A stretch of DNA of 50,872 bases from Roridomyces roridus (Eukaryota > Basidiomycota > Agaricomycetes > Agaricales > Mycenaceae). This document shows, one piece after another, positions 40,001 to 50,872 of the stretch. The translations under genes were made by a program, and so were the position numbers. Location of the stretch: assembly GCA_029378245.1 (NCBI GenBank), contig JARKIF010000208.1:1-50872 (forward strand), read 5' to 3'. Position 1 is the first letter of the stretch. Every line of letters starts with the position of its first letter. Below the pieces are notes generated by a model that worked only from the letters and a program-made list of their open reading frames with translations, was not told the DNA's origin and did no database searches.

Positions 40001-41451
40001 CGTAAAGCGCACCCTGACCTTCCCATCCACGTGCACTCTCACGACACTGCTGGGATTGCCGCGGCCAGCATGATCGCTTGCGCTGCTGCTGGTGCCGATG
40101 TTGTCGACGTCGCGATCGATAGTGAGTGTTGAAAGATGATGATCCAAACTGAAAACTAATGTTGTCTAGGCATGTCTGGATTGACATCGCAGCCTTCCAT
40201 GGGTGCCGTCTGTATGGCTCTGGAACAGACCTCTCTTGGCACTGGTATTAGATATGAGGACATTCAGTCTCTCAATCTCTATTGGAGTCAGGTTCGCCTG
40301 CTTTACACCTGCTTCGAGGCCAATGTTCGGGCCTCGGACTCGAGTGTGTTTGACCACGAGATGCCCGGAGGTCAATACACCAACCTTATGGTATTTCTCC
40401 CGGTTCCTTTCGATGCTTCCTTTCTCACCTTTCCCCCTAGTTCCAAGCCGCTCAGCTGGGTCTTGGAACCCAATGGACTGGTAAGAGGCTGCGATTTGTT
40501 CCTTGTTCCACGTTTGACGGCCTCGTAGTCATCAAGCAAAAGTACATTGAAGCCAACGATCTCTGTGGAAACATTATCAAGGTTACGCCTTCTTCGAAAG
40601 TGGTCGGGGACTTTGCGCAATGGATGACCTCGAATTCGCTTTCCAAGGAGCAGGTGCTTGAGCGTGCTGAGCAACTCGACTTTCCTTCCTCGGTCGTGGA
40701 GTTTTTCCAGGGGTATCTTGGGCAGCCCGTGGGAGGATTCCCTGAACCTTTGCGGACTCGGATTATCAGGAACAAGCCTCGGATTGATGGGCGTCCTGGA
40801 GCTACGATGACACCCTTGGACTTTAAGAAGATCAAGGCGGACTTGCGGAGCAATTTTGGGAAACACATCACGGACGCGGATGTCATTTCGTCGGTCATGT
40901 ACCCCAAGGTGTTTGAAGAATACCAAGGATTCATCGAAAAGTATGGTGATCTGAGGTAAGAGCGGAAATGTTGTATTTGACGGCAGCTGACTGGTTGTTC
41001 TAGTGTTATTCCCACTCGGTACTTCTTGGGACGGCCGGACGTTGGGGAGGAGATGCACATTTCGATCGAAAAGGGCAAGACATTGATCATCCGCCTGATG
41101 GCCGTTGGACCTGTTGTCGAGGGACGGGCTCAGCGGGATGTCTGGTTTGAAGTGAATGGAGAAGTGCGTGCGGTGTCTGTCGAGGACAAGAATTCGGCCG
41201 TCGAGACCCTTTCCCGGGAGAAGGCGACGAGCGATCCTGGATCCGTCGGCGCTCCAATGTCGGGGGTGGTGGTCGAAGTGAGAGTCAAGGAAGGTCAGGA
41301 GATCAAGAAGGGCGATCCATTGGCGGTGTTGAGCGCGATGAAGATGGAGTCGGCGGTCACAGCAGCGGTGTCTGGCCATGTGAAACGCGTTGTTGTGCAG
41401 GAGGGCGACTCGATCAACCAAGGTGATTTGGTTTGTGAAATCGGCCACTAG
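37059..41451 (+). CDS. PYC: Pyruvate carboxylase
   Basis: This biotin enzyme carboxylates pyruvate to oxaloacetate (cytosolic in most fungi). Seventeen exons: 37059-37235, 37286-37384, 37434-37546, 37600-37724, 37772-37867, 37916-38353, 38401-38759, 38810-38878, 38927-39409, 39457-39539, 39587-39672, 39726-39730, 39779-40121, 40170-40390, 40441-40480, 40529-40955 and 41004-41451, giving 1203 residues, a normal length. Biotin carboxylase blocks are [45 protein letters not shown] and [13 protein letters not shown]. Carboxyltransferase blocks are [29 protein letters not shown] and HVHSHDTAG. The biotin site is AMKMES, Lys about 1168. No mitochondrial presequence is evident. Exon 12 is only five bases long (AAAAT). 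Confidence 0.97.
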
Positions 41452-41500
41452 AGAAATGTATTTGTACCACAAAGGAAAAATTAAATTCTGTATGTACTCT

Positions 41501-43246
41501 TTACGGTGTCGCCCGTCCAGGCCATCTGGGATACAAGGAACATTCTCTAACGGTATGTCTGTTGGCAAGCCAAGCGAGGAGACGTTCTACACCAAGCCCG
41601 TATCCGCCGTGATGGCAAGTGCCATACTTGCGCTGGTCGGTAAACCAGTAGTAAGGCTCCGTGGGGATGCCCTCACGCTGGTAGGCAGCAATAAGCTCAT
41701 CCATATCGTCAATCCTCATGGACCCGCCCACGATCTCGCCGACGTTGGGCATGAGAAGATCGCAGCTCTCCGTGAAGATCTTGTCCCCCTCTTTAGAAGG
41801 AATCTTGCGCATGTAAAAGGCCTTGAGTTCGGCGGGGAAGCCGTGCAGGAATATCGGCTTGCCGATGATATCCGTCATCTGGCGCTCTGCCGCCTCGGCA
41901 ATATCGTCCCCAACGGCGTGGTCAACCATTTTCTTTTGACCGTTGGCGTCGAGGATGGGGTTACCGTCCTCGTCCTCGAGCTCGTGTTGGATGCCGTGCT
42001 CGTTGAGCCAGGCAATGGCGTCCTGGTAGGTCATACGCAGGAAGGGGCGGCTGGGTGCTTCAAACGACGGGTTGAGCTGTTTGATGATGGCTGCTGTGGC
42101 GGGGTTGGCGAGGAGGGTAGAGACGGCGTCGCAGATGATGGACTCGATGTGAGTCATGAGATCGTTGAAATCGATAAAGGCGAGCTCGGCTTCGAGATGG
42201 GTATACTCGCTCAAATGCCGGCGGGTGTGGCTCTTTTCGGCGCGGAAGCTCTCTTGGACGCAAAAGACGTCGCCTAGACTGGGCAGACATGTCTCGAGGT
42301 AGAGCTGCGAGCTCTGGGTGAGAAACGCGGGTTCGCCATAGTAATCAAGTGTGAAGAGGGTGGCGCCGCCCTCGACCTGTGTCTGAACGAGACACGGGGG
42401 CGTGACCTCGGTGAAGCTGTTGGCAGCGTAGGCCTGACGGAAAGCGGAGAGAAGTGCGGCGCGTAGGCGGAGGACGTTGGAGGCCGTCTCGCCTCGGAGG
42501 ACGAGATGGCGGAGATCGGCTTGTTTCGACGGATCCGTCTTTTCGTTGAGACGGGTGTTGAAGGCATCTTCGCCAGAAGGCGATCCGCCAATGAGGCGCC
42601 AGTAATCGACCGCAAGCTCGTGGCCGCCCGGGGCGCTCTTGCCCTCGGGTACAACCTGCAGCGTTCCCTCGAGCTGGACAGAGGACTCGACGATGAGGGT
42701 CAAGGCCTCGTATGTCTGGGCAGCAAGGCCAGACAAGACACACTGGAGATAACCTGTGCCATCGCGGAGAACGATAAAGATGAGGTCCTTTTGGGCGCGG
42801 AGACGATGTACCCAGCCGAATACGGTCACACGTTGGGATCGGAGTGGTGGCAAGTGAACGATTTTGGCCTGATTATGGTTAGAAATGCCCTAGAGTGATA
42901 TATCCAGTACCTTTGTCGGTTTGGGCAGGGACGGATCTTGGGTCAGTACAATCTTCTTGCTCGCCTGAAGAACTTTGTCGCGTTGCTCCCTCTCTTCTGC
43001 TGCTTTCCGCTCTAGTTCGTCCGCCTTTTGTCTCTTCTTCTCGAGGCCTTCTGCCGTCTTTTTGGCCTTCTTGACAGACGACTGGGTGGGCTCCTCGTAG
43101 GTTCCGGTAGCATCCTTGCGGGTCAGATAGGACGCGTCTGGGCCGTGCGAGAAGATGGCAAAGCCTAGGGACTGGTATGGCTTATCGGCTGTTCCATTGC
43201 CAGCTGTGTCGACTCCTGTGGCCTCGTCAATATGAAAGGAAGACAT
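41501..43246 (-). CDS. DED81: Asparaginyl-tRNA synthetase, cytoplasmic
   Basis: It charges tRNA-Asn with asparagine. Two exons, 42911-43246 and 41501-42868, 567 residues. A eukaryote-specific N-terminal extension includes a Lys/Glu-rich helix (about residues 55-95, with KKAKKTAEGLEKKRQKADEL). The OB-fold anticodon domain follows (VTVFGWVHRLRAQKDLIFIV), then the class II core with motif 2 SFRAEKSHTRRHLSEYTHLE and motif 3 GGYGLGVERLLAWL, ending RWPGRATP. Its 3' end faces that of pyruvate carboxylase 49 bp away. Its start diverges from RPS0 across 283 bp. Confidence 0.96.
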
Positions 43247-43529
43247 TTGCGCGCCCGAGGCTGTAGGGAAGTAGTAGCCAAGATGGAACTTGACTCGATC
43301 GAATAAATTTAGCGAGATAGTGTCACGCTCTGATCAAGTGACAAGTCCCACGCTCCGACTTTTTCTCTTCCTCACCTCGCAAAACTCCGGCGTCGGACTC
43401 GGTTTGTCGCGCCTCTGGAACATTACTGGTGAGTTTTCTTGTAGAAATGGGTCGCTTCTGCGTTTGAATGGGCAGAAACGGGGCTGTTTTGCGCTGGATT
43501 GGACTGACGTGGCCTGGATACCAGAAATC
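43247..43529. promoter_or_regulatory. Divergent promoter of AsnRS and RPS0, with a probable 5' UTR intron
   Basis: Between the two start codons, 43429 begins GTGAGTTTT and 43524 ends CCAG, six bases before the RPS0 ATG. That fits a 96-bp intron in the RPS0 leader, common in ribosomal protein genes. Transcript ends are not visible from sequence. Confidence 0.45.
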
Positions 43530-43780
43530 ATGGCCTCAAAATTGCCCGCGGTGCTGAGTGCGACGGAGGAGGAGATCCAGCTGCTGCTGGCTGCTCAATG
43601 CCACATTGGCACTAAAAACTGCGACAAGCAGATGGAACCCTACGTCTGGAAGAGACGCCCAGACGGTTCGCCATTTTTTCTGCTTGTTGCCGATTTTTCT
43701 CAGTTTTTCAGGCATCCACATCATTAACATTGGCAAGACCTGGGAGAAGCTCGTGTTTGCTGCCCGTATCATCGCGGCGG

Positions 43781-43811
<31 letters not shown>

Positions 43812-44466
43812 GGCGCGCCCTTACGGCCACCGTGCGGTGCTCAAGTACGCAGCCAACACGGGTGCCCAGGCCATCGCAGGTCGCTTCACCCCTGGTTCTT
43901 TCACCAACTACATCACTCGGTCCTTCAAGGAGCCCCGTCTCATCGTCGTCACCGACCCCCGCGTCGACCACCAGGCAATCCGCGAGGCGTCCTACGTCAA
44001 CATTCCCGTCATCGCCCTGTGCGACACCGACGCTCCCCTCCAGTTTGTAGACGTCGCCATCCCCACCAACAACAAGACCCGCCACTCGATCGGTCTCATT
44101 TGGTGGCTCCTTGCCCGCGAGGTCCTCCGTCTGCGCGGCACCATTCCCCGCACATCCGACGGCTGGAACGTCATGGTCGACATGTTCTTCTACCGTGACC
44201 CCGAGGAGGTTGAGAAGCAGCAGAAGGAGGAGGCTGACGCCAAGCTTGCCGCTCAGCAGGGCCCTGAAGACCCTGTTGCCACCGAGTGGGATGTTGCCCA
44301 ACCTGGCGGTATCAACCCTGGTCTCGTCGCCGAGGGCGGTGCTCTCGACTGGGCCGCAGACCCCACTCCCGGAGGTGCTTCTTCTGACTGGGCCGCAGAG
44401 CCTGCGGCTGCTGCAGGTGGATGGGGTGCAGAGGCGCCTGCAACGGGCAGCGGTGGATGGGAGTAG
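43530..44466 (+). CDS. RPS0: 40S ribosomal protein S0 (RPSA/uS2)
   Basis: A component of the small ribosomal subunit, required for late 40S maturation. Two exons, 43530-43665 and 43712-44466, 296 residues. Family blocks are [88 protein letters not shown] and [16 protein letters not shown]. The C-terminal tail is rich in Ala, Gly and Trp with repeated DWAA-like units, as in fungal orthologs. Codon use is highly biased to C-ending codons, as expected for an abundant protein. Confidence 0.97.
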
Positions 44467-44549
44467 GCGATATGTTCTTTAAAATACACATATGATTCCA
44501 TTGCCCGAGTCCGTAAACAAATACCGATCAGCTTTCTCTTTACGCGTCA

Positions 44550-45127
44550 ATGGTGAATTTCTTCGACGTGCCGTGGCCATTCCTAACCGCGTCGTAGCTT
44601 CCCTTGTCTCTTTTAAATGCTGCCCAGAATAAGCCTATGGTATGCGCGCTCCTCCGAGTCCTCGGTAGCTCACCCAAAAAAAACAGCTGGTTGAACTGAA
44701 AAACGGCGAAACGTTCAATGGCCACCTGGTCAACTGCGACAATTTCATGAACATCACGCTCCGTGAGGTATACCAGACGAATTCAGAGGGAGACCGGTTC
44801 TGGAAGCTCAAAGAGTGCTATATTCGGGGGAGCACCATAAAGTATCTCCGCGTGCCCGATACGCTGCTCGATGCCGTCAAGGAGGAGCAGAACCGCGCCA
44901 GAGACGCAGGACGGGGCGCACGAGGCGCGTTTGTCAGTGGAGGCAACCGTGGTGGTCCGTATCTGCGTTGCTTTTTTCTCTCTTTTGCTCACGTTTATCA
45001 GGACGAGGAGCACCGTCAAGAGGTATCTTTCTTGCTCTCTCTTTTCAATACCCCACTCACGCGCCCCTCAGCACGTGGCGGACGCGGTGGACCCATGCGT
45101 GGCGGCAGAGGACGTGGGCGAGGTTAA
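44550..45127 (+). CDS. LSM4: U6 snRNA-associated Sm-like protein LSm4
   Basis: A subunit of the LSm2-8 ring on U6 snRNA and the LSm1-7 ring in mRNA decay. Five exons: 44550-44552, 44598-44639, 44687-44954, 45002-45022 and 45072-45127, 129 residues. The first exon contributes only the ATG, immediately followed by donor GTGAAT; exon 2 then gives [14 protein letters not shown], the normal LSm4 start. Sm motif 1 is [20 protein letters not shown]; Sm motif 2 contains [14 protein letters not shown]. The tail is RGG-rich ([16 protein letters not shown]). The next gene starts 36 bp downstream on the same strand. Confidence 0.95.
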
Positions 45128-45163
45128 ATTTTTTGTGATCTCTCTTGTATTCATACCATCATC

Positions 45164-46092
45164 ATGTTCTACATTGTCGGCCTCGGTCTGTGCGACGAAA
45201 AGGACATAACCGTTCGTGGCCTCGAAGCTGTCAAGGGCGCCACCCGCGTCTATCTCGAGGCCTACACCAGCATTCTCATGGTCCAAAAAGAACGCCTGGT
45301 TAGACCGCTGCTTTCGACTGATAGGCCACCCCTCATCCTCGTAGCCAGGAGTCCTTTTATGAAAAACCGCTCATCCTCGCAGATCGCGATATGGTAGAAA
45401 CGCAGAGCGATGAGATTCTTCACCAAGCAGATCAGCTCGACGTCGCCCTCCTCGTCGTTGGGGACCCTTTTGGCGCGACAACCCACACGGATATCATCCT
45501 CCGTGCTCGTGCCCTGGGCATCCCTACGCGCGTCATCCACAACGCCTCGATCATGAACGCCGTTGGTGCCGCCGGCCTGCAGCTCTATCAATTCGGGCAG
45601 ACCGTGTCTCTCGTCTTCTTTACCGAAACCTGGAAACCCTCCAGTTTCTACGACCGTATCAAAGAAAACGCGGATCTCGGCCTCCACACGCTCGTCCTCC
45701 TCGACATCAAGGTCAAGGAACAGAGCGACGAGAACCTCGCCCGCGGACGGAAAATCTACGAGCCCCCGCGGTACATGACCATCCCTCTCGCCGTGAAGCA
45801 GATGATCGAGGTCGAGTCTGATCGCCAAGGGGGCGTCTTGCACCCTGACAACACACTCGCCATCGCCCTCTCACGTGTTGGAGGCGGCGACGAGCAGCGC
45901 ATCGTAGCCGGGACCCTTGCAGACCTCCTCACGGCTCCCCAAGACGCGTTTGGCGAACCGCTGCACAGTCTCATCATTGTCGGAAAACGTCTACACCATC
46001 TCGAAGTAGAGTATGCCGAAGCATTCGCTGTCGATCGACAGAGGTGGCGGACGGTGGCGAGTAGTATTTATGGGTGTGCTTTGGACGATTAG
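45164..46092 (+). CDS. DPH5: Diphthine methyl ester synthase
   Basis: An S-adenosylmethionine methyltransferase of diphthamide synthesis, which modifies a histidine of elongation factor 2. Two exons, 45164-45298 and 45349-46092, 292 residues, a normal length. Visible family blocks are the start [40 protein letters not shown], the stretch [20 protein letters not shown], and [15 protein letters not shown]. Confidence 0.95.
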
Positions 46093-46164
46093 TTAGATCA
46101 AATCATCTCGATCAAATCATCTCGTTGCGGCCGTTGTACACAAGAAATACTTTCCACAACCACC

Positions 46165-47950
46165 ATGAACACGACTATCGTTTCTGCGCCAGGCAAAGTG
46201 CTAGTCGCAGGAGGTTATCTTGTCCTCGAACGCGCCTATGCCGGCATCGTGGTTTCCACTTCGTCGCGATTCTACACCGTCGTACAAGACTCTACCTCCG
46301 CAGATGGTCTCATCACCGTGAAATCACCCCAATTCCTGTCCGCTGCATGGTCGTACTCTGTCAAGTTGGAGCCTTCCGTTCTCGTCGAGGCATCGTCCAC
46401 AAAGTGAGGCGGCTCCCAGCCCTCGACGCGTCCTTGATCTCAATTGATTCAGCGCGAGCAACAAATTCGTCCACCTTGCCCTGCAGAACATCTTGACTCT
46501 GGCATGCGAGCTAAAGGGCGCAGCCCATGTCAAGAGTAAGTTGGCGTCGGGTATCAACGTCTGCATCGTCGGCGACAACGATTTCTACTCTCAAAGAGCG
46601 CAGGTCAATATACGCGTCGAGTTTCTTGCATTGTACTCAAATCCGAGCTAGCTCGCTACCTTGGGACTGCCCCGCACCCTAGCTTCTCTCAGCAAGATCC
46701 CCCCTTTTGTTCCAACTGGCGTCAAGTTGTCCGAGGTCCACAAGACTGGCCTGGGCTCTTCCGCGTCGCTGATCACATCCCTGGTTTCTTCGCTCCTCTT
46801 GCATTTCTCCGTCATCGCTCCATCCGACTTGGCGGAAACAGATACCGAGGGTCGACGGCTTGCACACAACCTTGCGCAATTCGTACACTGCTTGGCCCAG
46901 GGGAAAGTTGGGAGCGGCTTCGACGTGTCTGCCGCCGTGTTTGGCAGCCACGTCTACACCCGCTTCGACCCTATCGTCCTCCAGAACCTCATGTCCGATG
47001 ACGCGGTATGTGTTGCTCACATTGGCGATCTGCTCTTTGTTGATGAACCGTGCAGCCCAAATCGCAGCCATTGGTTCCCGTCATCTCTCCCTCCAACGAG
47101 GCTTGGAATTACCGTGTCACCAACTTCCAGCTTCCGCCCTTGACTAGGATGATGCTGGCAGACGTAGACGCTGGCAGTGACACTCCTTCGCTTGTTGGGA
47201 AGGTGCTCAAGTGGAGGAAGGACGACAGTGCCACAGGTATTCCTCATACAGTCTCCTTGATTGAGACTTAGCATCCGTCAGCCGACGCTCTTTGGTCATC
47301 CCTTGGACTCTTGAACGACTCTCTGGCACAGACTCTTCTCAAGTTGACAGACTTGCACTCCCAAGATCCAGCAGCCTATAAGAATGTGCTGGGTTACATG
47401 TCCACAACCAAAGCCGCCGAGGTCAGACTTGCCAGTTCGAGGATTCAGTTGCTGATAATTTGGCAGTGGTCGGTCAAGTCAAACAGTTCTGCTGCGGAGC
47501 AAACCGTACTCTCGGCCTTCACCGAAGCCCACCGGATCACGCAGGTGAGCAAGTATACATTGTCGGGAAGGAATCGTCCGACACCGCATAGGCTATCCGA
47601 GGCAAAATGAGGGAAATGGGCACATTGTCCGGCGTTCCCATCGAGCCGATCGAGCAAACCAATCTTCTGGATGTGTGCATTTCGCAACCTGGTGTCGTGG
47701 GCGGAGGTGTTCCTGGAGGTACGACCGACGATACGACAATTTGATTTGCTGACCGTGCACAACAGCGGGGGGTTACGACGCACTCTGGCTATTGGTCTGC
47801 GAGCCTGCCGTGGAGATCATCGAAAACGTGTGGAGCACATACACCGAACTCGACGTCTCCCCCTTGTCGGCCGTAGAGAGCATGGCCAAGGGGGCCCGCA
47901 TCGAGCAGCTCGACAAGATTCCAGGATTGAAAGCGGCTGTAACATTTTAA
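46165..47950 (+). CDS. ERG8: Phosphomevalonate kinase
   Basis: A GHMP kinase that converts mevalonate 5-phosphate to the diphosphate in the mevalonate/ergosterol pathway. Eight exons: 46165-46403, 46453-46603, 46652-47005, 47056-47236, 47282-47421, 47467-47544, 47592-47718 and 47766-47950, 484 residues. Motifs are APGKVLVAGGYLVLE at the start, the ATP-binding loop HKTGLGSSASL, GKVGSGFDVSAAVFG, and the C-terminal GHMP block VPGAGGYDALWLLV. It ends 5 bp before the stop of the convergent nitronate monooxygenase gene. Confidence 0.95.
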
Positions 47951-47955
47951 CATAA

Positions 47956-49152
47956 TCAACTAGAATACAACTGGGCGGCACTGGCAAGGCGTTCCACACA
48001 CTCTTGATGCAATTCCTCCACGATCGACTTGGCCGTCTGAGTCTTATCCATCTGCCCCACCCCCGTCCCTGCCCACACGTTGATACGATCCGTGTCCTGT
48101 TCCTTGACTGCCTCCTTGTACTTGGACTTGATGATTTCCATGTCCACTCCCTTGTCAAAGTCTTCGAAAGTGCTGTTACGCAGCCCTTGTCCGGGTGAGA
48201 AGGGACTTGCGCGCAGGAAGATAAAGCTATACCTCTTCCATCAATTCCAGAAGGCCAACCAAGGGTGGATCGTGCATGATCCCATGCCTAATGTTCCTTG
48301 AGCGTACCGAGCATCAAAAGAGAGAGATGATACCATGCTTCGGACCGACATTTCAGAGCTTGCTGCAACAAGTGCCTTGCGCTGGGCCTCGGAATACAAG
48401 CTCTCGTGTGCAAGCAAAAACCGAGTTCCAAAAACGGCGCCGTCTGCACCGAGAGTCAGAACCGCTGCCAGATGGGCGCCATTTGCCAGCCCTCCCGCAG
48501 CGAGGATGGGCGGACCATCGGGTGGCAGCGCAGAAACGATGAGAGGAACAAGGTTGATGAGGGGCAATGCATCCCCTGCGCCATGCCCTCCACTCTCCAC
48601 ACCCTGTGCCACGATGACATCCACTTTCCATTCATTCGCAGCGACGATGGCTTGCTGTACCGTGTTGACTTGTACGAATACGACGGTCTTGGTGTTGCCG
48701 TGTGTATGCACGAACTCGACACATCGCTCGAGAACCTCGGGCCGCCCAGCCGCAAACCAAACAGCTTGGACGTTTTCTTTCAAAGCAATGGACAACAGTT
48801 CCAGCAGAGTCGATTGTGCGTCTTCAAGATGCCAGGCCAGGAACCCAACCCCTAGATGCTGAGAGGCAGCCCGTGCAATGGATATCTGACCCCTCAATTC
48901 ATCTGCGCTCATACCAGAGTTTGCAGAAAGAAAGCCGAAGCCGCCTGCCGAGGAAACTTGTCCAGCTAATGCTCCTAAAGGATGTTTCGTTGACAAGATG
49001 CAAAGTATGAGCTGAGGACTTGCCCCCCGCTGCTCCGGCCATGGGAGGGAGAACGACAGGTGTCCGAATGCCTTTGAGAGTGTGAGTTAGCACATGCAGA
49101 GGAGCAGACCGTATTAACCGAGCAGTCGCGTCAATTTGGTGTTGAATGACAT
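47956..49152 (-). CDS. Nitronate monooxygenase-like FMN protein
   Basis: A member of the 2-nitropropane dioxygenase / nitronate monooxygenase family, FMN enzymes that oxidise alkyl nitronates; the substrate here is unknown. Five exons: 49119-49152, 49024-49071, 48334-48974, 48233-48287 and 47956-48185, 335 residues. The start MSFNTKLTRLLGIRTP matches the family. Further blocks are VVLPPMAGAAGGALAGQVSS, SAGGFGFL, GVESGGHGAGD, ILAAGGLANGAHLAAVLTLG and DGAVFGTRF. The intron at 48975-49023 has a GC donor (GCAAGT) and normal AG acceptor; the other introns are GT-AG. Confidence 0.92.
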
Positions 49153-49373
49153 CCTGCGTAGCATACAGAGGGTTTCCCAGTGAGAGTAGACTCGGAAGTG
49201 GCGGCCCGGATGGCTCGGCTAATGCGCGGCTAATGCGAACAAAAGATGGATGATGTCAGATTCTGTCAAATGCAAATTAATGACACAACCCGTTGAAGCA
49301 GTCTCAGAGAGAAGCGAGTTTGGGAACAGTAAGGATTGGAATAGTTGCACTGTGTATGTTACATGACTCTCAA

Positions 49374-50603
49374 TTATTTGCATCCTCCACAGTAGATATC
49401 CCCGCAATCAGGACGGCAAGCTTCATCGACCCTCGCTGCAGGCTCAAACGCTGGAAGAAGAAGAAGAGATGGTGCAGGAGCGACCTTGTTTCTCTTGTTG
49501 TTCTTCCTCTTCTTCACACGTTTCCCCCACCCATTGCGCTCAAACTTCTCGCCCAACGCAACCGAAAAAACCTTGAACTCGTCTTGTGCACCACGAGCAA
49601 CCTCTTGTCGATAGCAACAGCGGGTGCTTGGGGTTGGTACTCGTAGACGGGATTCGCCCCTCCATCCATCCGACGCTTCTTCGTTGCCTTGGTTGGGGAA
49701 ATGAGTGCTGCCAAATTCTTGTTGTGCAGAGTGGCCAATGGAATCCGGGTGCTCGTGTTGTGCGGGGTAACGGAGGGGCCTGTACACGCCACAAAGTTCT
49801 CTTCCTCGTAGAGGGAATCGGAACATCACGAGGCGAAAGGCTTTGCAGAATGCCTCAGGGAGGACGGAGAGTGGGGTGGCGACCAACGACGGGGCAGGGT
49901 CGCACGGGCGGGTGGTTGGTGCAACGACTCGCGACGGTTTTCGACCGAGCAGGGGGTAGCGCTAGAATTCGGGGCAATACGATGTTCTTCGCTGGAAGAC
50001 CGGTTTCCTGGCACAACACAGGCTTCACACCCAAACCCCAACCCAAACCCTCATAGCCCGCGGAGAAGGCGATCCTGCTGCCAGGGCTGAGCGGGGTGGA
50101 CAGCATTGATGCGGAAATGAATAAAAGGCGAGTGGAGAGGGGACATTGGGCCCGCTGCATGGAATCAAGGGCTGAGAGCCGTGCGGCGTTTCCGAGAGCT
50201 TATTGTTGTATCATGGTCGAGTCTATGGTGCGCGTTCTGGCGCTGTCGCGGGGATAGAAGTAGAATGGGTGATCCAAGGGCAGGAGATGGAACGGGGCCA
50301 CACAATGATTCGAAAGGACCAACATCGAGTCTGGCAAGGTCGGTAGGGGGGTGCGGGGAACTGAGGGAGACGCTCGTTTGGGGGAATCGCCAGATGTGTG
50401 GCGAGTTCGGCGTTGAGTATAGGAGGGCGAACGGGCGGGGCAATCGCTGCAAGCTCATCTACTGCAGCAGGGACAATATTGAGCGGGATGGCGGCGCCAA
50501 GCGTGGCGGGCAGACGCGCCGCTCTCCGGCGTTTGTACTCTGTGACTCTGAGGATACCGCATAGAATGATGGCTACGACGGCAAGGGTATCCCAGATTGA
50601 CAT
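49374..50603 (-). CDS. Tentative unrecognised gene with an N-terminal membrane segment
   Basis: The ATG at 50603 opens a frame MSIWDTLAVVAIILCGILRV followed by EYKRRRAARL, a hydrophobic segment with positive residues after it, i.e. a likely membrane anchor or signal anchor. The frame stays open to 50223. Further left, possible exons occur in other frames (for example FVACTGPSVTPHNTSTRIPL near 49745-49800 and a Lys/Arg-rich KKRKNNKRNK near 49487-49516), but I cannot settle the splice sites. It may be one gene, two genes, or partly non-coding. Confidence 0.3.
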
Positions 50604-50872
50604 GGCGGTGGGAAACAAGAGTCGAACAAACAATCTAATACAAATCTACCGGGACTTGAATCAATCTAAATCTATCTCTAACAAGCAGGGACCGTTAAGG
50701 GAATTTTACGGATGTCTTGTTCTGTAGTTAGATGATCTATCATGCGGCAGGCAGCAAGCGGAGCTCACAGCGAGACCCTGAATTGTGGATGCCATGAGAA
50801 AAGGGCATGAAAAGGATTCAAGTACTCACAGACAACGACGTCTCCTTATATTGACCTATGACACAATGAGGC
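50604..50872. other. Right-edge stretch with nothing supported
   Basis: Upstream of the tentative minus-strand gene. It contains no open frame or repeat that I can support and may hold that gene's promoter. Confidence 0.4.

Noticed and set aside
40372..41568. 398-codon minus-strand frame opposite pyruvate carboxylase
   Set aside because: The plus strand encodes the conserved carboxyltransferase and biotin domains here; the reverse frame has no motif.
41390..42277. 295-codon plus-strand frame opposite asparaginyl-tRNA synthetase
   Set aside because: Antisense shadow of the class II catalytic core.

Overview
The window is fungal nuclear DNA, most probably from a mushroom-forming basidiomycete (Agaricomycetes). 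The evidence is many 41-54 bp GT-AG introns per gene, eukaryotic housekeeping genes, and Ty1/copia, Ty3/gypsy, CACTA-like and KDZ-like transposon remains of a kind common in that class. I cannot name the species. All identifications come from reading motifs and splice sites; no database search was run.

The window has two compartments. From 1 to about 30.6 kb it is a transposon graveyard. It holds one near-complete copia element (2681-7666) inside an intron of an unrecognised gene, a decayed gypsy pol (8270-11530), and several solo LTRs of four families, named here LTR1 (copia-1), LTR2 (copia-2), LTR-A and LTR-C. It also holds three or four small inverted-repeat elements and a shredded, intron-containing gene resembling a KDZ-type transposase (about 14.3-23.3 kb). 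A second copia-1 copy (17525-22165) lies inside a solo LTR-A that itself interrupts the shredded gene. A truncated third copy and a related copia-2 family follow. Exact 5-bp target duplications let the order of many insertions be read directly.

From about 30.6 kb to the right end the DNA is compact and gene-rich, with no transposon recognised. In order: a TSR2-like pre-rRNA processing factor (-, frameshifted), an unrecognised multi-exon gene (-), dihydrolipoyl dehydrogenase (-), prolyl-tRNA synthetase (-), pyruvate carboxylase (+, 17 exons), asparaginyl-tRNA synthetase (-), 40S ribosomal protein S0 (+), LSm4 (+), diphthine methyl ester synthase (+), phosphomevalonate kinase (+), a nitronate monooxygenase-like flavoprotein (-) and a tentative gene with an N-terminal membrane segment (-). 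These serve translation and ribosome biogenesis, mitochondrial and anaplerotic carbon metabolism, and isoprenoid synthesis. Gene spacing is tight: 36 bp between LSm4 and DPH5, and 5 bp between the convergent ERG8 and nitronate monooxygenase genes.

The most notable items are: copia elements of two families that keep the zinc knuckle, protease, integrase, RT and RNase H but have no room for a capsid domain; two copia-1 copies sharing the same frame lesions, which suggests mobilisation in trans; primer sites matching an internal initiator-tRNA fragment; a three-level nest of insertions with readable target duplications; CACTA-like miniature elements with dense subterminal palindromes; and a 5-nt microexon in pyruvate carboxylase.
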